Part shown: piece after piece, positions 9,122 to 18,724 of the stretch
Position numbering within the stretch: position 1 is the first letter of the stretch
How the letters are laid out: every line of letters begins with the position of its first letter
Assembly: GCA_002292375.1 (NCBI GenBank)
Contig: DBBV01000018.1
Coordinates: 241,072 to 305,071 of the forward strand
DNA from: Methylococcaceae bacterium UBA975
GTDB taxonomy: Bacteria; Pseudomonadota; Gammaproteobacteria; Methylococcales; Cycloclasticaceae
Direction of reading: 5' to 3'
DNA length: 64,000 nt
Made by a program: the position numbers and the translations under genes
The notes under the pieces: model-generated
What the model saw: only the letters and a program-made list of their open reading frames with translations
Told to the model about the DNA's origin: nothing
Database searches by the model: none

Positions 9122-9814
9122 ATGTTATCCATTGGGCATAGAGGGGCCATGGCACACGCACCTGAAAACACCCTGCTTGCGATTCAAAAAGCGATAGCGT
9201 TTGGCGTAGATGCGGTGGAAATAGATGTTCACCTCGTCGATGGTGAATTACTGGTTATTCATGATCTTACGTTAGAACGAACAACCAACGGTAAGGGTCG
9301 ACTAAACGATTTCACTGTCGCTGAATTGCGTAGCTTAGATGCAGGCCAGGGCGAGAAAATCCCTTTCTTAAGTGAAGTGCTCAGTTTGGCGTTTAATAAC
9401 GTGGGCGTGCATATTGAATTAAAAGGGCGGGGTACGGCTAAGGCCGTTGTCCAGCAACTGCGCCATTTAAGTGAACAACAAAGGCGCACCTTGATCATAT
9501 CATCCTTTTTGATGAGCGAATTGAAGCAAGTCTTCGCACTGGACCCAACGATTAAACTAGGGGTATTGATCAAAAAAAACCTAGCCGATGGCTTTAACTG
9601 GGCCGCTAAATTAAACGCCTATTCAATTCATTTATCGTTACAGCAGCTGTCCTTAGAACACCTAGAGCGAGCCCATCAAAACAAACTAAAAGTTTACGTG
9701 TACACGGTTAACTCGATTAAGGACATAACTCAAATGTTACGTTTAGGTGTAGACGGTGTCTTTAGCAATTACCCCGATCGAGTTAGGCAAGTTTTATTGG
9801 GCAAGTCTTTTTAA
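9122..9814 (+). CDS. Glycerophosphodiester phosphodiesterase
   Basis: This enzyme hydrolyses glycerophosphodiesters to sn-glycerol 3-phosphate and an alcohol. The GDPD signature is clear: HRG near the N-terminus (HRGAMAHAPENT), EIDVHLVDGELLVIHD with the metal-binding acids and histidine, and ERTTNGKG. I choose ATG 9122, about 230 residues, because it has a GGGGG-type ribosome site just upstream and begins directly at the conserved domain. An in-frame TTG at 9074 would add 16 unconserved residues. There is no signal peptide, so it is probably cytoplasmic. Its 3' end overlaps the convergent MATE gene by 21 bp. Confidence 0.88.
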   Translation: MLSIGHRGAMAHAPENTLLAIQKAIAFGVDAVEIDVHLVDGELLVIHDLTLERTTNGKGRLNDFTVAELRSLDAGQGEKIPFLSEVLSLAFNNVGVHIELKGRGTAKAVVQQLRHLSEQQRRTLIISSFLMSELKQVFALDPTIKLGVLIKKNLADGFNWAAKLNAYSIHLSLQQLSLEHLERAHQNKLKVYVYTVNSIKDITQMLRLGVDGVFSNYPDRVRQVLLGKSF

Positions 9815-11146
9815 TTCAAGTTTTTTTAGTTGAAGCCGCGTGTATAGCAAGGTTATCAACATACTGAAAAAAACAATCAGCGCCACAGAAATAAACACCC
9901 ATTCAAGGCTATAACCATAAACAACGATCAATAAGTAATTGACCATTAACGGGAGAATTAATTGCCTAAACGCCCCCATAACAACGGGGAAGTTGGGGCG
10001 CTTTATGGCTTGTAGTGCCGCTACACTTATAAATAATGATACGTAACAAAAGAAGGCTAAGGCATCAATTCTTAAATAACTAACCCCTGCTGCGATAATT
10101 TTTTCTTCTGAACTAAAAAAGCCCATTAAATAGGGCGATAAGAAGATCATCACCGGAATACATATAACGGCAATACCAAAGCTTAGAATCAAACCTTTAC
10201 GGTAAGTTTCGGCGATTCGTCGGTAGTTTTTTGCACCGTAGTTCTGCCCTGCAATGGCTAAAACAGCAATATTTAACCCAAGCGCAGGTAGTAATAAAAC
10301 CTGCTCTATACGCAGTCCTACCGAATACCCAGCGACGGCATAATCACCGAACCTACTGACAAAAGCAGTCACGATAAAGCTTCCCATAATCATGATGATG
10401 AAGTTAAAACTAGCAGGTAAAATCTGCCTTAATAAGGCCATTGCCCTATCGGGTTTAAAAGCCGGAACTAATCTTACATTTAAACGTTTCGCGAGAATAA
10501 ATAACAGATAGGCAGCCGATGCCAATTTTATGATTAATGTCGCCCAAGCAAGACCAGAAACCCCCATTTCTAAACCAAAGGTTAGCGCTGGATTCAGTAT
10601 TAAATTGGCAAAAAAACCAATGATTAAAACATTTCTGTTTGATTTAGTATCACCCATCGCCATTAACGCACCGGCTGCCACGCTACTAATAGAAAACCCA
10701 ATATTGCCTAGAATTAACACTTGAATATACTCCCAAGCTAACTCTGCCGTTATCGCATCGTTGCTGAGCCAGTCAATGGTTTGTTGAGCAAATAACATAC
10801 CCAGCACAATAACGAACAACGATAGGCCTACTCCTAGGGTAATCGCGTTACCTATCAAGGCTATCAATCTGTTTTTTTGTTTAGACCCGCCTATCTCAGA
10901 CGACAACATGACCGAGGTGCCGTTTTGCAATCCCGCCAACAAGCCTAGGAACAGGTAAAAAATGATGCTAGAAATAGACAGGCCCACTAACGCAGTATCA
11001 GAAATTTTTCCGGCAAACCAATTATCTGTCAAATTGTACAAGGTGTTAAAAAACATCCCCATCGAAGCGGGTATCGCTAAGTTGATCAAATGTTTATAGA
11101 TAGACCCGCGTGTCAGGTCTTGACTTAACTCGTTTTGCGACGGCAT
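9794..11146 (-). CDS. MATE-family multidrug exporter
   Basis: This 450-residue protein is hydrophobic throughout, with about twelve predicted membrane segments in two similar halves, the plan of cation-coupled MATE exporters. Typical segments include NLTDNWFAGKISDTALVGLS in the first half and GQNYGAKNYRRIAETYRKG at the start of the second. It is divergent from the BlaI-like gene. An inverted repeat between them could affect both. Confidence 0.88.
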   Translation of the reverse strand: MPSQNELSQDLTRGSIYKHLINLAIPASMGMFFNTLYNLTDNWFAGKISDTALVGLSISSIIFYLFLGLLAGLQNGTSVMLSSEIGGSKQKNRLIALIGNAITLGVGLSLFVIVLGMLFAQQTIDWLSNDAITAELAWEYIQVLILGNIGFSISSVAAGALMAMGDTKSNRNVLIIGFFANLILNPALTFGLEMGVSGLAWATLIIKLASAAYLLFILAKRLNVRLVPAFKPDRAMALLRQILPASFNFIIMIMGSFIVTAFVSRFGDYAVAGYSVGLRIEQVLLLPALGLNIAVLAIAGQNYGAKNYRRIAETYRKGLILSFGIAVICIPVMIFLSPYLMGFFSSEEKIIAAGVSYLRIDALAFFCYVSLFISVAALQAIKRPNFPVVMGAFRQLILPLMVNYLLIVVYGYSLEWVFISVALIVFFSMLITLLYTRLQLKKLELKRLAQ

Positions 11147-11175
11147 AACTGACTGCTTTTATAAACCACTATGAT

Positions 11176-11197
11176 GTCATAATTTATCACTTATGAC
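11176..11197. promoter_or_regulatory. Candidate operator between the MATE and BlaI-like genes
   Basis: GTCATAA (11176-11182) and TTATGAC (11191-11197) form a perfect 7-base inverted repeat separated by eight bases. It lies in the divergent intergenic region 100-120 bases upstream of the BlaI-like start. It could be the autoregulatory site of that repressor (inference); it does not match the textbook TACA/TGTA half-sites. Confidence 0.4.
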
Positions 11198-11223
11198 GAT
11201 CTTACCGTTACAAGGATACAAAT

Positions 11224-11244
11224 ACCGATTGATGATCGGTTTTT
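11224..11244 (+). terminator. Terminator-like hairpin in the leader of the efflux operon
   Basis: ACCGAT (11224-11229) and ATCGGT (11235-11240) pair around a five-base loop and are followed by TTTT. It lies about 50 bases before the BlaI-like start, so it may attenuate the operon, or it may be a second operator. Confidence 0.4.
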
Positions 11245-11295
11245 AATATGCTATCGTCTAAGCGAAGTTTTAAAGCAGCAACAGAGGGTGTGAAA

Positions 11296-11685
11296 ATGAA
11301 CTTGGGTGAACTAGAAAAACTTGTATTAAATTATTTTTGGCAAACGGCTGTCGCCGATGCCAAACAGGTTTACGCACATTTTGAACAAACTCGAGGCGGG
11401 ACTTTAAACACAATACAGAGCACACTTGATCGACTGTATAAAAAAGACTTATTAACAAGAGAAAAAATCGGACACGCATTCCAATACCGGGCGGCCAAAC
11501 AGCGTAAAGACTTTATTGCAGGGCTGATCAAAGATACCACCAACGAATTCACTAAACCGAATGAAGACACCATTATGGCGGCCTTTGTGTCATTATCATC
11601 AGAGCTTAATGAGGAACAGTTAGACCAGCTGGAACAACTGATCAAAAATCACCGCTTAACAACACCTTTGGTTGAAGAGACATGA
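11296..11685 (+). CDS. BlaI/MecI/CopY-family transcriptional repressor
   Basis: This winged-helix protein of about 129 residues is likely the operator-binding repressor of the downstream efflux genes. The family core is visible from MNLGELEKLVLNYFWQ through TLNTIQSTLDRLYKKDLL, with the recognition helix around NTIQSTLDRL and a C-terminal dimerisation half. I choose ATG 11296 because of the GAGGGTG ribosome site; an in-frame ATG at 11248 has none and abuts a hairpin. The stop overlaps the protease start by four bases, so the pair is translationally coupled, as in bla/mec regulatory systems. Confidence 0.82.
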   Translation: MNLGELEKLVLNYFWQTAVADAKQVYAHFEQTRGGTLNTIQSTLDRLYKKDLLTREKIGHAFQYRAAKQRKDFIAGLIKDTTNEFTKPNEDTIMAAFVSLSSELNEEQLDQLEQLIKNHRLTTPLVEET

Positions 11686-12644
11686 TATTAGGTCCATCGG
11701 CGGTTATTTTCAACATGCTATCTATTATGATGCTAAGTGTCTTAGTTACTATTTTTATTAGCTCTGCCATAATCCATTTTAAATTGACCGCAATTGAGTC
11801 TTACTCCTTGCCTAGCCAACGTTTAGCCTTGTGGTTATTAGCCGTCTCACCTTGGCTTATCGGCTTTCTTTCCTCAGCCGTCTTGTTATTGATAGCCAGT
11901 GACTATTCACCGTTAGCAGAAAGCCAAAAAGCCTTTCATTTGCATCACATCCAACTATTTTATCTAACTAATTGGCATGGTATATCGTTAATAGTAGGGC
12001 TGATATTGATTGCTTTATTACTTATTCAAAAAGGGTATTGTTTTTTAAAAAGTCAGCAGCGAGCAAAATTACTCAACAGTGTTGCTGACACTGATGGTAG
12101 TGATGTCTACTTATTAGATACTGATAGCATCAGTGCTTTTACAGCAGGTTTTTTAGAACCGAAAACGTACATAACGACCGCCTTACGAAAGCAATTAACA
12201 GCGATGGAATATACCATTGTCCGTTTACATGAATACGAGCATAAACGTTGTTTTGACCCGCTTAAAAAGTTTTTATTTCAGTCATTAACTGCCGTTTACC
12301 CTCGGTCAATCGCGTATTATTTGACTCGGAAAATGACGCTTGTCATGGAGTTGGGTGCAGATTCAGCGGTTTCAAGGGTTGTACCCGATAAAGGCTTGAT
12401 CGCCATGACCCTTGTTAAAGTTAGGCGCTTATCAAGTCAAACCCAAGCCTTTCAGATGGACGCAAGCGCCTGTCACTTCGAAAAAGACCAGCTTGAAGAC
12501 AGGGTTAACTACTTGTTAGTCAATCAAAAACAAAAAAAACTGTCTTCTATTTGCTTACTATTCGTTGCCGCAACAATGTTGGTTTTTTGTACGCTTTCGG
12601 TTGACGTCTTGCATCATCTTATTGAATTTCCGCTTTCACATTAA
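11682..12644 (+). CDS. BlaR1-like M56 family membrane metalloprotease
   Basis: This 320-residue integral membrane protein has N-terminal membrane segments around 10-31, 48-72 and 100-121. The zinc protease motif HEYEH is at 183-187, and ELGAD around 223-227 is the likely third ligand region. A last membrane segment lies near 290-310. In this family the protease is activated by a signal and inactivates the partner BlaI repressor. Unlike BlaR1, there is no extracytoplasmic penicillin-binding sensor domain. Position between the repressor and a Czc-type pump suggests it senses metal or envelope stress (inference). Confidence 0.8.
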   Translation: MILGPSAVIFNMLSIMMLSVLVTIFISSAIIHFKLTAIESYSLPSQRLALWLLAVSPWLIGFLSSAVLLLIASDYSPLAESQKAFHLHHIQLFYLTNWHGISLIVGLILIALLLIQKGYCFLKSQQRAKLLNSVADTDGSDVYLLDTDSISAFTAGFLEPKTYITTALRKQLTAMEYTIVRLHEYEHKRCFDPLKKFLFQSLTAVYPRSIAYYLTRKMTLVMELGADSAVSRVVPDKGLIAMTLVKVRRLSSQTQAFQMDASACHFEKDQLEDRVNYLLVNQKQKKLSSICLLFVAATMLVFCTLSVDVLHHLIEFPLSH

Positions 12645-12654
12645 AGGTAGGTTT

Positions 12655-13947
12655 ATGACATTATTTTTCACCTCAGATAAGCGACTTCAAGTAGCTTTCG
12701 CTGTGCTATTACCATTGGCTATTTTATTGCTTAATCCACTCGCAGCTAATGCAGCAGCCAATAAAAACGCCGCCCTAAGTTTAGCTGAGGCTATTAACAA
12801 AACGTTTCAACATAATCCGGACTTAGCTAGTTTTCAATTTCAAAACAAAGCGCAACAAGGAAGGCTTGTTCAAGCCGGTCTTTCACCTAAACCAGAAGTT
12901 ACGCTGATGCTAGAAGATGCACTGGGTGATGGCGATTTAGAGGGCTTCGACAGCGCGCAAACAACGCTTAGTGTTAACTGGGTCTTAGAGCAAGCTTTAA
13001 GACAGAAACGTACTCAGGTGGCCATGGCTAACCAAGTGTTGATTGACAGCGATAAATCAATCAAACAACTGGATGTCGCTACGCAAACGGCGCGTTACTT
13101 TTTGCAAACTCTGGCTCACCAAGAAAGCGCTTTGCTCGCCGATAAGGCCATTTATTTAGCCGATGCAATGGTTAAAGAAACGAAAAAACGAACGAACTCA
13201 GGCAAGGCATCACTGGCCGAACTGTACCGTGCCGAGGCAGAGTTGGCGCAAAGACAATTGATTCGAGAAGACTCAAAGCACGAAATTGACGCCGCTATTC
13301 GCCTACTGGCAGCCCAATGGGGTGAGACCGCACCAATGTTTACTGAAGTAGCCGGTCAATTAACCCTAGCAGAAAAAATCATTAGTTTTGAAGAACTAAA
13401 GCAACAACTAAACAACAACCTAGGCTTACACCGTTTTTTATCGCTACAGCGAATAAAAGAAGCCGAATTAAAACTGGCTGAGGAACAAAAAGACCCTATG
13501 TGGCGAATTCAAACGGGCCTTCGTCATGACCAAAGCACTGGCGATTACAGCCTGATAGCAGGGCTTTCAGTGCCCTTTGGTGGCAGCAACCAAAACCAAG
13601 GCCGTATTGCCGAAGTGAGTGCGCAGCTTGAGCAGCAGCACGTTGAAACGACAGCACTTCGTATTCGTTTAGAAACGGCTTTGTTCGTTTACTATAAAAA
13701 ATTAGAACACAGCCAGCACGTAGCAGAAATACTATCAAAAAACGTTATCCCACGACTGGAAAAAGCCCTCTCAGAGTCACGCAAAGCCTATGAATCAGGC
13801 AAATACAGTTACCTCGAGCTAAAAGTATTACAAACCGAATTATTGGACGCACAATTAAATTTATTAGAAAACAGCCTGGCGTCACAATTGAATAAAATCG
13901 AAATAGAGCGCCTCACTGGCGTACAAATAACCAAGCCTGATCAATGA
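12655..13947 (+). CDS. czcC: TolC/CzcC-family outer membrane efflux channel
   Basis: This protein of about 430 residues should form the outer membrane channel of the downstream RND pump. I start it at ATG 12655, ten bases after the protease stop and behind AAAGGTAGG. From there the N-terminus is a clean signal peptide ending near AANA. Two repeats of the outer membrane efflux family follow, with long helical stretches around 60-240 and 270-420. An upstream in-frame start at 12565 would overlap the protease and spoil the signal peptide. It overlaps the adaptor gene by four bases. Confidence 0.83.
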   Translation: MTLFFTSDKRLQVAFAVLLPLAILLLNPLAANAAANKNAALSLAEAINKTFQHNPDLASFQFQNKAQQGRLVQAGLSPKPEVTLMLEDALGDGDLEGFDSAQTTLSVNWVLEQALRQKRTQVAMANQVLIDSDKSIKQLDVATQTARYFLQTLAHQESALLADKAIYLADAMVKETKKRTNSGKASLAELYRAEAELAQRQLIREDSKHEIDAAIRLLAAQWGETAPMFTEVAGQLTLAEKIISFEELKQQLNNNLGLHRFLSLQRIKEAELKLAEEQKDPMWRIQTGLRHDQSTGDYSLIAGLSVPFGGSNQNQGRIAEVSAQLEQQHVETTALRIRLETALFVYYKKLEHSQHVAEILSKNVIPRLEKALSESRKAYESGKYSYLELKVLQTELLDAQLNLLENSLASQLNKIEIERLTGVQITKPDQ

Positions 13948-15182
13948 GTTACCTTATGAAAAACATCAAAAACAGATTGCTTTTAATCGCATTAACCGGA
14001 CTTTTATCTGTCCTTGCTGCTCCAGTCTATGCTGAAAACACAGCCGATATTGAAGAGCCTAAAAAGGGTCCCCACGGCGGACGTTTATTAGAAGATCAGG
14101 GTTTTTCTTTGGAACTGACTATTTTTGAAACCGGTGTACCGCCTGAGTTTCGGGTTTGGGCAAGCAATGACAAGCAGCCGCTAAACCCAAGCGAAGTGAC
14201 GTTAACGATTAGCCTGACCCGTTTGGCTGATATTCGCGACAACATTAAGTTTGTCGCCCAAGATGACTTTCTCCGTGGTGATAGCGTTATTTACGAACCC
14301 CATTCTTTTATCGTTGATATTAATGCGACGTATCAAGGCAATACACACCACTGGCAATACGATAATTTTGAAGGCCGCACCATGATTAGCAATGAAGTGG
14401 CTAGCGAAATGGCCATAGAAACGAGCACCGCTGGTCCTGCTGTATTAAAAGAAACCATTTCAGTGTATGGCAAATTAATCTCTGACCCTCAATCAGTTCG
14501 CCACATCAAAGCGCGATTTGATGGCTTAATCAAAAAAGCTATCGTGTCGTTAGGGCAACGGGTTAAAAAAGGCGACCCTTTGCTGGTTGTTGAAAGTAAT
14601 GAGAGTCTCAAGTCATATACCATTTATTCGCCTATCGATGGGGTAGTGCAGGCGCGTCACGCCAATGAAGGCGAGCAAACCGATAACGGTAATTTACTGT
14701 CCATCGTTAACACCGATTCATTAGTGGCTGAGCTTAACGTCTTTCCCAATGACCTACAGCGTATTAAATTAGGGACCACGGTTTGGCTATCAATTAAAGG
14801 TGTTAATCAAGCAGTACCTGCGCGTATTCGACAAATAGACACCGTCTCACAAGCCAATCAATCGGTCATAGTAAGGGCCCACGTTGATAACCAACAGGGC
14901 TTACTGATAGCCGGCGGGTTTTTGACCGCTCAGATTGAAGTGGCTGAACACGCTGTTCCACTTGCTGTGATGCGCTCAGGCTTACAGGCCTTTAGAGACT
15001 TTACGGTCGTATTCGCTAAAGTAGGTGAAGTGTATGAGGTTCGGATGCTTGAATTAGGCCGCATGGAAGGTGAGTGGGCCGAAGTGCTCGGTGGTCTAGA
15101 GCCCGGTACGCAATACGTCAGCAAAAACAGTTACATTATTAAAGCCGATATCGAGAAATCTGGCGCAGCCCACGACCACTAA
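13944..15182 (+). CDS. czcB: CzcB-like periplasmic adaptor of a heavy-metal RND pump
   Basis: This 412-residue membrane fusion protein links CzcA to the outer membrane channel. A signal peptide spans about 1-30. An N-terminal periplasmic domain starts with PHGGR, common in metal-efflux adaptors. A lipoyl/barrel-sandwich hybrid core follows (KARFDGLIKKAIVSLGQRV, then IYSPIDGVVQ), and beta-barrel and membrane-proximal domains complete it. No long histidine-rich tail is present. The start codon overlaps the channel gene stop as ATGA. Confidence 0.85.
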   Translation: MSYLMKNIKNRLLLIALTGLLSVLAAPVYAENTADIEEPKKGPHGGRLLEDQGFSLELTIFETGVPPEFRVWASNDKQPLNPSEVTLTISLTRLADIRDNIKFVAQDDFLRGDSVIYEPHSFIVDINATYQGNTHHWQYDNFEGRTMISNEVASEMAIETSTAGPAVLKETISVYGKLISDPQSVRHIKARFDGLIKKAIVSLGQRVKKGDPLLVVESNESLKSYTIYSPIDGVVQARHANEGEQTDNGNLLSIVNTDSLVAELNVFPNDLQRIKLGTTVWLSIKGVNQAVPARIRQIDTVSQANQSVIVRAHVDNQQGLLIAGGFLTAQIEVAEHAVPLAVMRSGLQAFRDFTVVFAKVGEVYEVRMLELGRMEGEWAEVLGGLEPGTQYVSKNSYIIKADIEKSGAAHDH

Positions 15183-15190
15183 GGATTAAC

Positions 15191-18100
15191 ATGCTTGATT
15201 ATATAATACGTACGTCAATTCAGCGGCGCTATACCGTTTTAGCGGGCGTTGTTTTGCTTTGTGCCTTAGGGCTGTGGAACGCGACCAAATTACCGATCGA
15301 CGCGGTGCCCGATATTACCAATGTTCAAGTCGTCATAAATACCGCAGCAGCAGGCTATACGCCGTTTGAGGTAGAACAGCGCGTGAGCTACCCCATCGAG
15401 AACGCGATGTCGGGCTTACCCAATTTGGAGTACACACGTTCATTGTCACGCTATGGCTTGTCACAGGTCACTATTGTGTTTAAAGACGGCACCGACATTT
15501 ACTTTGCACGCCAATTGGTCAACGAACGCTTAGCCGGTGCCAAAAGCAACTTACCTACGTCAATTGAACCCGAATTGGGCCCCATTTCAACAGGCCTTGG
15601 TGAAATTTTCATGTTTACAGTCGATGCTGTACCTGGTGCGCTAAACGACGATGGCTCCTTGATTAATCCTACTCAACTTCGCAGCGTGCATGATTGGTTA
15701 ATAAAACCACAACTACTACGCGTACCCGGCGTTGTGGAGGTCAATCCAATCGGCGGCTTTAAGCGTGAAATATTAATTTCATTAGAACCGAGCAATCTCT
15801 TAGCCTACGGTCTCAATCAGCAGGATTTAATCAGCGCCATAAAGGCCAATAATACAAACCGCGGGGTTGGTTTTATCGAACACAATGGCCAACAGAGGCT
15901 GATGCGAGTTGTTGGGCAACTCGAAGAAGTGTCATCCTTAGCCACTATCCCAATTACCACAGCGGGTGGTCAGACGGTGCTGTTAAAAGACGTAGCGAGT
16001 ATCAGCGAAGGTAAGGAATTACGCTCTGGCGCTGCGACTAAAAATGGCCAAGAGGTGGTCATGAGTACGGTCTTTATGCTGATAGGAGAAAATAGCCGAA
16101 CCGTCTCTAAAGCTGTCGCAAAGAGGTTGCAAGAAATCAAACAAAGCTTACCCACAGGGATAACAGTAAACGCCGTTTATGACCGCACCAGCCTAGTGGA
16201 TAAAACCCTAAAGACTGTGCAAACCAATCTACTCGAAGGGGCCTTATTGGTTATCGTTATTTTGTTCTTATTTTTGGGCAATATGAAGGCCGCTGTATTA
16301 ACCGCCGCAGTAATTCCTATCGCTATGCTGATGACGATTACCGGTATGGTAGAAAACCAAGTAAGCGCAAACTTAATGAGCCTGGGGGCGCTTGATTTTG
16401 GTTTGATTGTTGATGGTGCCATTATTATTGTCGAAAACTGCCTGCGCCGTTTAGCGGACACAGGGCGTAGCGGGGCGCTAACATTAAATGAACGGTTTAA
16501 GATCGTTTTTGAAGCAACTAAAGAAGTGGTAAGGCCCGCCTTATTTGGTGTGTTTATTATTACCGTTGTGTATCTGCCTATTTTTTCACTATCCGGCGTA
16601 GAAGGAAAAATGTTCCACCCGATGGCGACCACCGTTGTCATTGCCTTGCTCAGCGCGATGCTGCTGTCGATTACCTTTATACCCGCATGTATTGCAATAT
16701 TCTTTGACAAACCCGTGCAAGAAAAAGATAGTGCAGTCATGAAAGCCACGCGTGTCATCTATAAGCCAATTGTCGGTGCAGCAATACAAGCACGCTGGCT
16801 TATTGTTGTCATTGCCTCAATGTTGGTGCTACTCAGCGGCTACGCAGCAACGCATTTGGGCAGTGAGTTCGTGCCTAATTTAGACGAGGGTGATATAGCC
16901 ATGCACGCCTTACGAATTCCTGGTACATCTTTATCGCAGGCGGTTGAATTACAAAAGGTCTTAGAGAGAAAAATCAAGGCCTTGCCAGAAGTTGACTTGG
17001 TGTTTACTAAGGTCGGTACCGCTGAGGTTGCAACAGATCCTATGCCACCGAGTGTCGCCGATAATTTCATTATGCTCAAGCCAAGGGACCAATGGCCCAA
17101 CCCGAATAAACCTAAAGCTGAATTAGTCGATGAACTCGCTGCCTTAGTCGAACCAATTCCAGGTAACCGGTATGAGTTTTTACAACCGATTCAAATGCGT
17201 TTTAATGAGTTACTCGCCGGCGTACGGGCAGAATTAGCCATTAAGGTATTTGGTGATGATTTTGAGCAATTAATAGCCCTAGGCAATGAGATCGAAGATG
17301 CGATTCGCAACGTTGACGGTATCGCTGATGTGGCGGTTGAGCAAACGACCGGGCTACCAGTAATGACCATCCACCCAAAACGTGAGTTATTACCGCAATT
17401 TGGCATTACAATCGAAGAGATTCAGCAACAATTAGCCGTAGCCTTAGGTGGCCAGGTGGCGGGGCAGTTCTACGCAGGTGATCGGCGTATCGATATCGTT
17501 GTGAGACTACCAGAACACCTCAGAAGCAATGTCGATGCCCTTGCCAATCTGCCCATTCAGCGGTCTCAGGGTGATTACGTCCCGCTGTCAGAATTGGCTG
17601 ATTTAGAATTAACGACGGGGTATAACCAAGTCTACCGTGAAAATGGAAAACGCCGTGTTGTGGTTACTTCAAACGTGCGTGGTCGAGACCTGGGTGGTTT
17701 TGTAAATGATGTGCAACAAGCCGTTAAACAATCTGTCGAGATACCTGCTGGCTATTGGGTAGAGTACGGCGGCACATACCAAAAACTGCAATCGGCTTCT
17801 GATAGGCTTTCTGTTGTTGTGCCACTGACGCTGGTGTTGATTATTGGTTTATTACTGTTAGCCTTAAACTCCTTAAAAGATGCAACCATCGTATTTACAG
17901 GCGTACCGCTTGCCTTAACCGGCGGAGTATTTGCGCTTCTCTTACGTGACATCCCTTTTTCAATTTCTGCGGCTGTCGGCTTTATTGCCTTATCCGGTAT
18001 CGCTATTTTGAATGGATTAGTAATGGTTTCTTTTATTCGCGATTTGCGCGACAGGGGGCTTAGCCTAGACGAAGCCATTACCCAAGGGGCTATCACACGG

Positions 18101-18304
18101 CTAAGACCCGTACTAACGACTGCGTTAGTGGCTTCACTGGGCTTCATCCCAATGGCGTTAAATACAGGGATCGGCTCCGAGGTACAGCGCCCCTTAGCAA
18201 CAGTCGTTATCGGCGGCATCATTTCGTCCACCTTGTTAACTTTGGTAGTTTTACCCGCTTTGTATCGAATTTTACACGCGAAGCTATCGCTAAAATCGGC
18301 TTAA
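15191..18304 (+). CDS. czcA: CzcA-like heavy-metal RND transporter
   Basis: This 1,037-residue inner membrane proton antiporter moves divalent metal ions outward. It has the RND plan of twelve membrane segments with two large periplasmic loops. The TM4 motif DFGLIVDGAIIIVEN (from about residue 402) fits the DFGx3DGAx3VEN signature reported for the HME1 subgroup, which handles zinc, cobalt and cadmium rather than monovalent copper/silver. An AAGGA ribosome site precedes the start. It is the last gene of the operon and is followed by a strong hairpin. Confidence 0.9.
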   Translation: MLDYIIRTSIQRRYTVLAGVVLLCALGLWNATKLPIDAVPDITNVQVVINTAAAGYTPFEVEQRVSYPIENAMSGLPNLEYTRSLSRYGLSQVTIVFKDGTDIYFARQLVNERLAGAKSNLPTSIEPELGPISTGLGEIFMFTVDAVPGALNDDGSLINPTQLRSVHDWLIKPQLLRVPGVVEVNPIGGFKREILISLEPSNLLAYGLNQQDLISAIKANNTNRGVGFIEHNGQQRLMRVVGQLEEVSSLATIPITTAGGQTVLLKDVASISEGKELRSGAATKNGQEVVMSTVFMLIGENSRTVSKAVAKRLQEIKQSLPTGITVNAVYDRTSLVDKTLKTVQTNLLEGALLVIVILFLFLGNMKAAVLTAAVIPIAMLMTITGMVENQVSANLMSLGALDFGLIVDGAIIIVENCLRRLADTGRSGALTLNERFKIVFEATKEVVRPALFGVFIITVVYLPIFSLSGVEGKMFHPMATTVVIALLSAMLLSITFIPACIAIFFDKPVQEKDSAVMKATRVIYKPIVGAAIQARWLIVVIASMLVLLSGYAATHLGSEFVPNLDEGDIAMHALRIPGTSLSQAVELQKVLERKIKALPEVDLVFTKVGTAEVATDPMPPSVADNFIMLKPRDQWPNPNKPKAELVDELAALVEPIPGNRYEFLQPIQMRFNELLAGVRAELAIKVFGDDFEQLIALGNEIEDAIRNVDGIADVAVEQTTGLPVMTIHPKRELLPQFGITIEEIQQQLAVALGGQVAGQFYAGDRRIDIVVRLPEHLRSNVDALANLPIQRSQGDYVPLSELADLELTTGYNQVYRENGKRRVVVTSNVRGRDLGGFVNDVQQAVKQSVEIPAGYWVEYGGTYQKLQSASDRLSVVVPLTLVLIIGLLLLALNSLKDATIVFTGVPLALTGGVFALLLRDIPFSISAAVGFIALSGIAILNGLVMVSFIRDLRDRGLSLDEAITQGAITRLRPVLTTALVASLGFIPMALNTGIGSEVQRPLATVVIGGIISSTLLTLVVLPALYRILHAKLSLKSA

Positions 18305-18310
18305 CGGCAA

Positions 18311-18340
18311 CCTCGTTGTTCACTCAATTGAGCAGCGAGG
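18311..18340 (+). terminator. Strong hairpin after czcA
   Basis: CCTCGTTGTTCA (18311-18322) pairs over all twelve positions, with two G-T wobbles, with TGAGCAGCGAGG (18329-18340) around a six-base loop. A run of T comes about 20 bases later, so termination may be imperfect or factor-assisted. Confidence 0.55.
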
Positions 18341-18724
18341 GTCTCATTGATGATCAGTCTTTTTTATGATGTAACTAAGGCGAGGGCATGAGGACATACA
18401 ACACAATCGAAAAGACGTTTGCATATAATAGTTAAAATCTACTACATGCATTAATTTAAACTACTTGCGGCACCAAACGATTATTTACTACAGTTATTTA
18501 TCTTCAACAATCACGTTCGCCATTTGTCCTGCACGAACTGATCACATTTTGAAATAACGTTGTCTCATCCGGTCACATTCGTACTTAGAAATAATCAAAC
18601 AACACGATTGATTTTAGAACTTAATAGAAGACCTAGCTAAAACATAAGTTTGGACGTCTAAGAACCCCTCGCATATTTTTTTCATGACGGAAAGCTTTTC
18701 CTTATTAGCTTATTAGAGTGGGTT
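18341..18724. other. AT-rich non-coding stretch left of the Xer element
   Basis: No convincing gene was found in about 380 bases. Short frames on both strands are interrupted. The stretch runs into the 53-bp repeat shared with the right end of the integrated element, so it may contain decayed remains of an earlier insertion (inference). Confidence 0.4.

Noticed and set aside
18413..18440. Possible third dif-like site (TTGCATATAATAG region).
   Set aside because: Centre and both arms fit poorly; likely chance in AT-rich sequence.
18496..18545. Minus-strand peptide fragment ending RAGQMANVIVEDK, resembling the end of an efflux adaptor.
   Set aside because: Only about 15 codons are open before an in-frame stop; too short to call a pseudogene.
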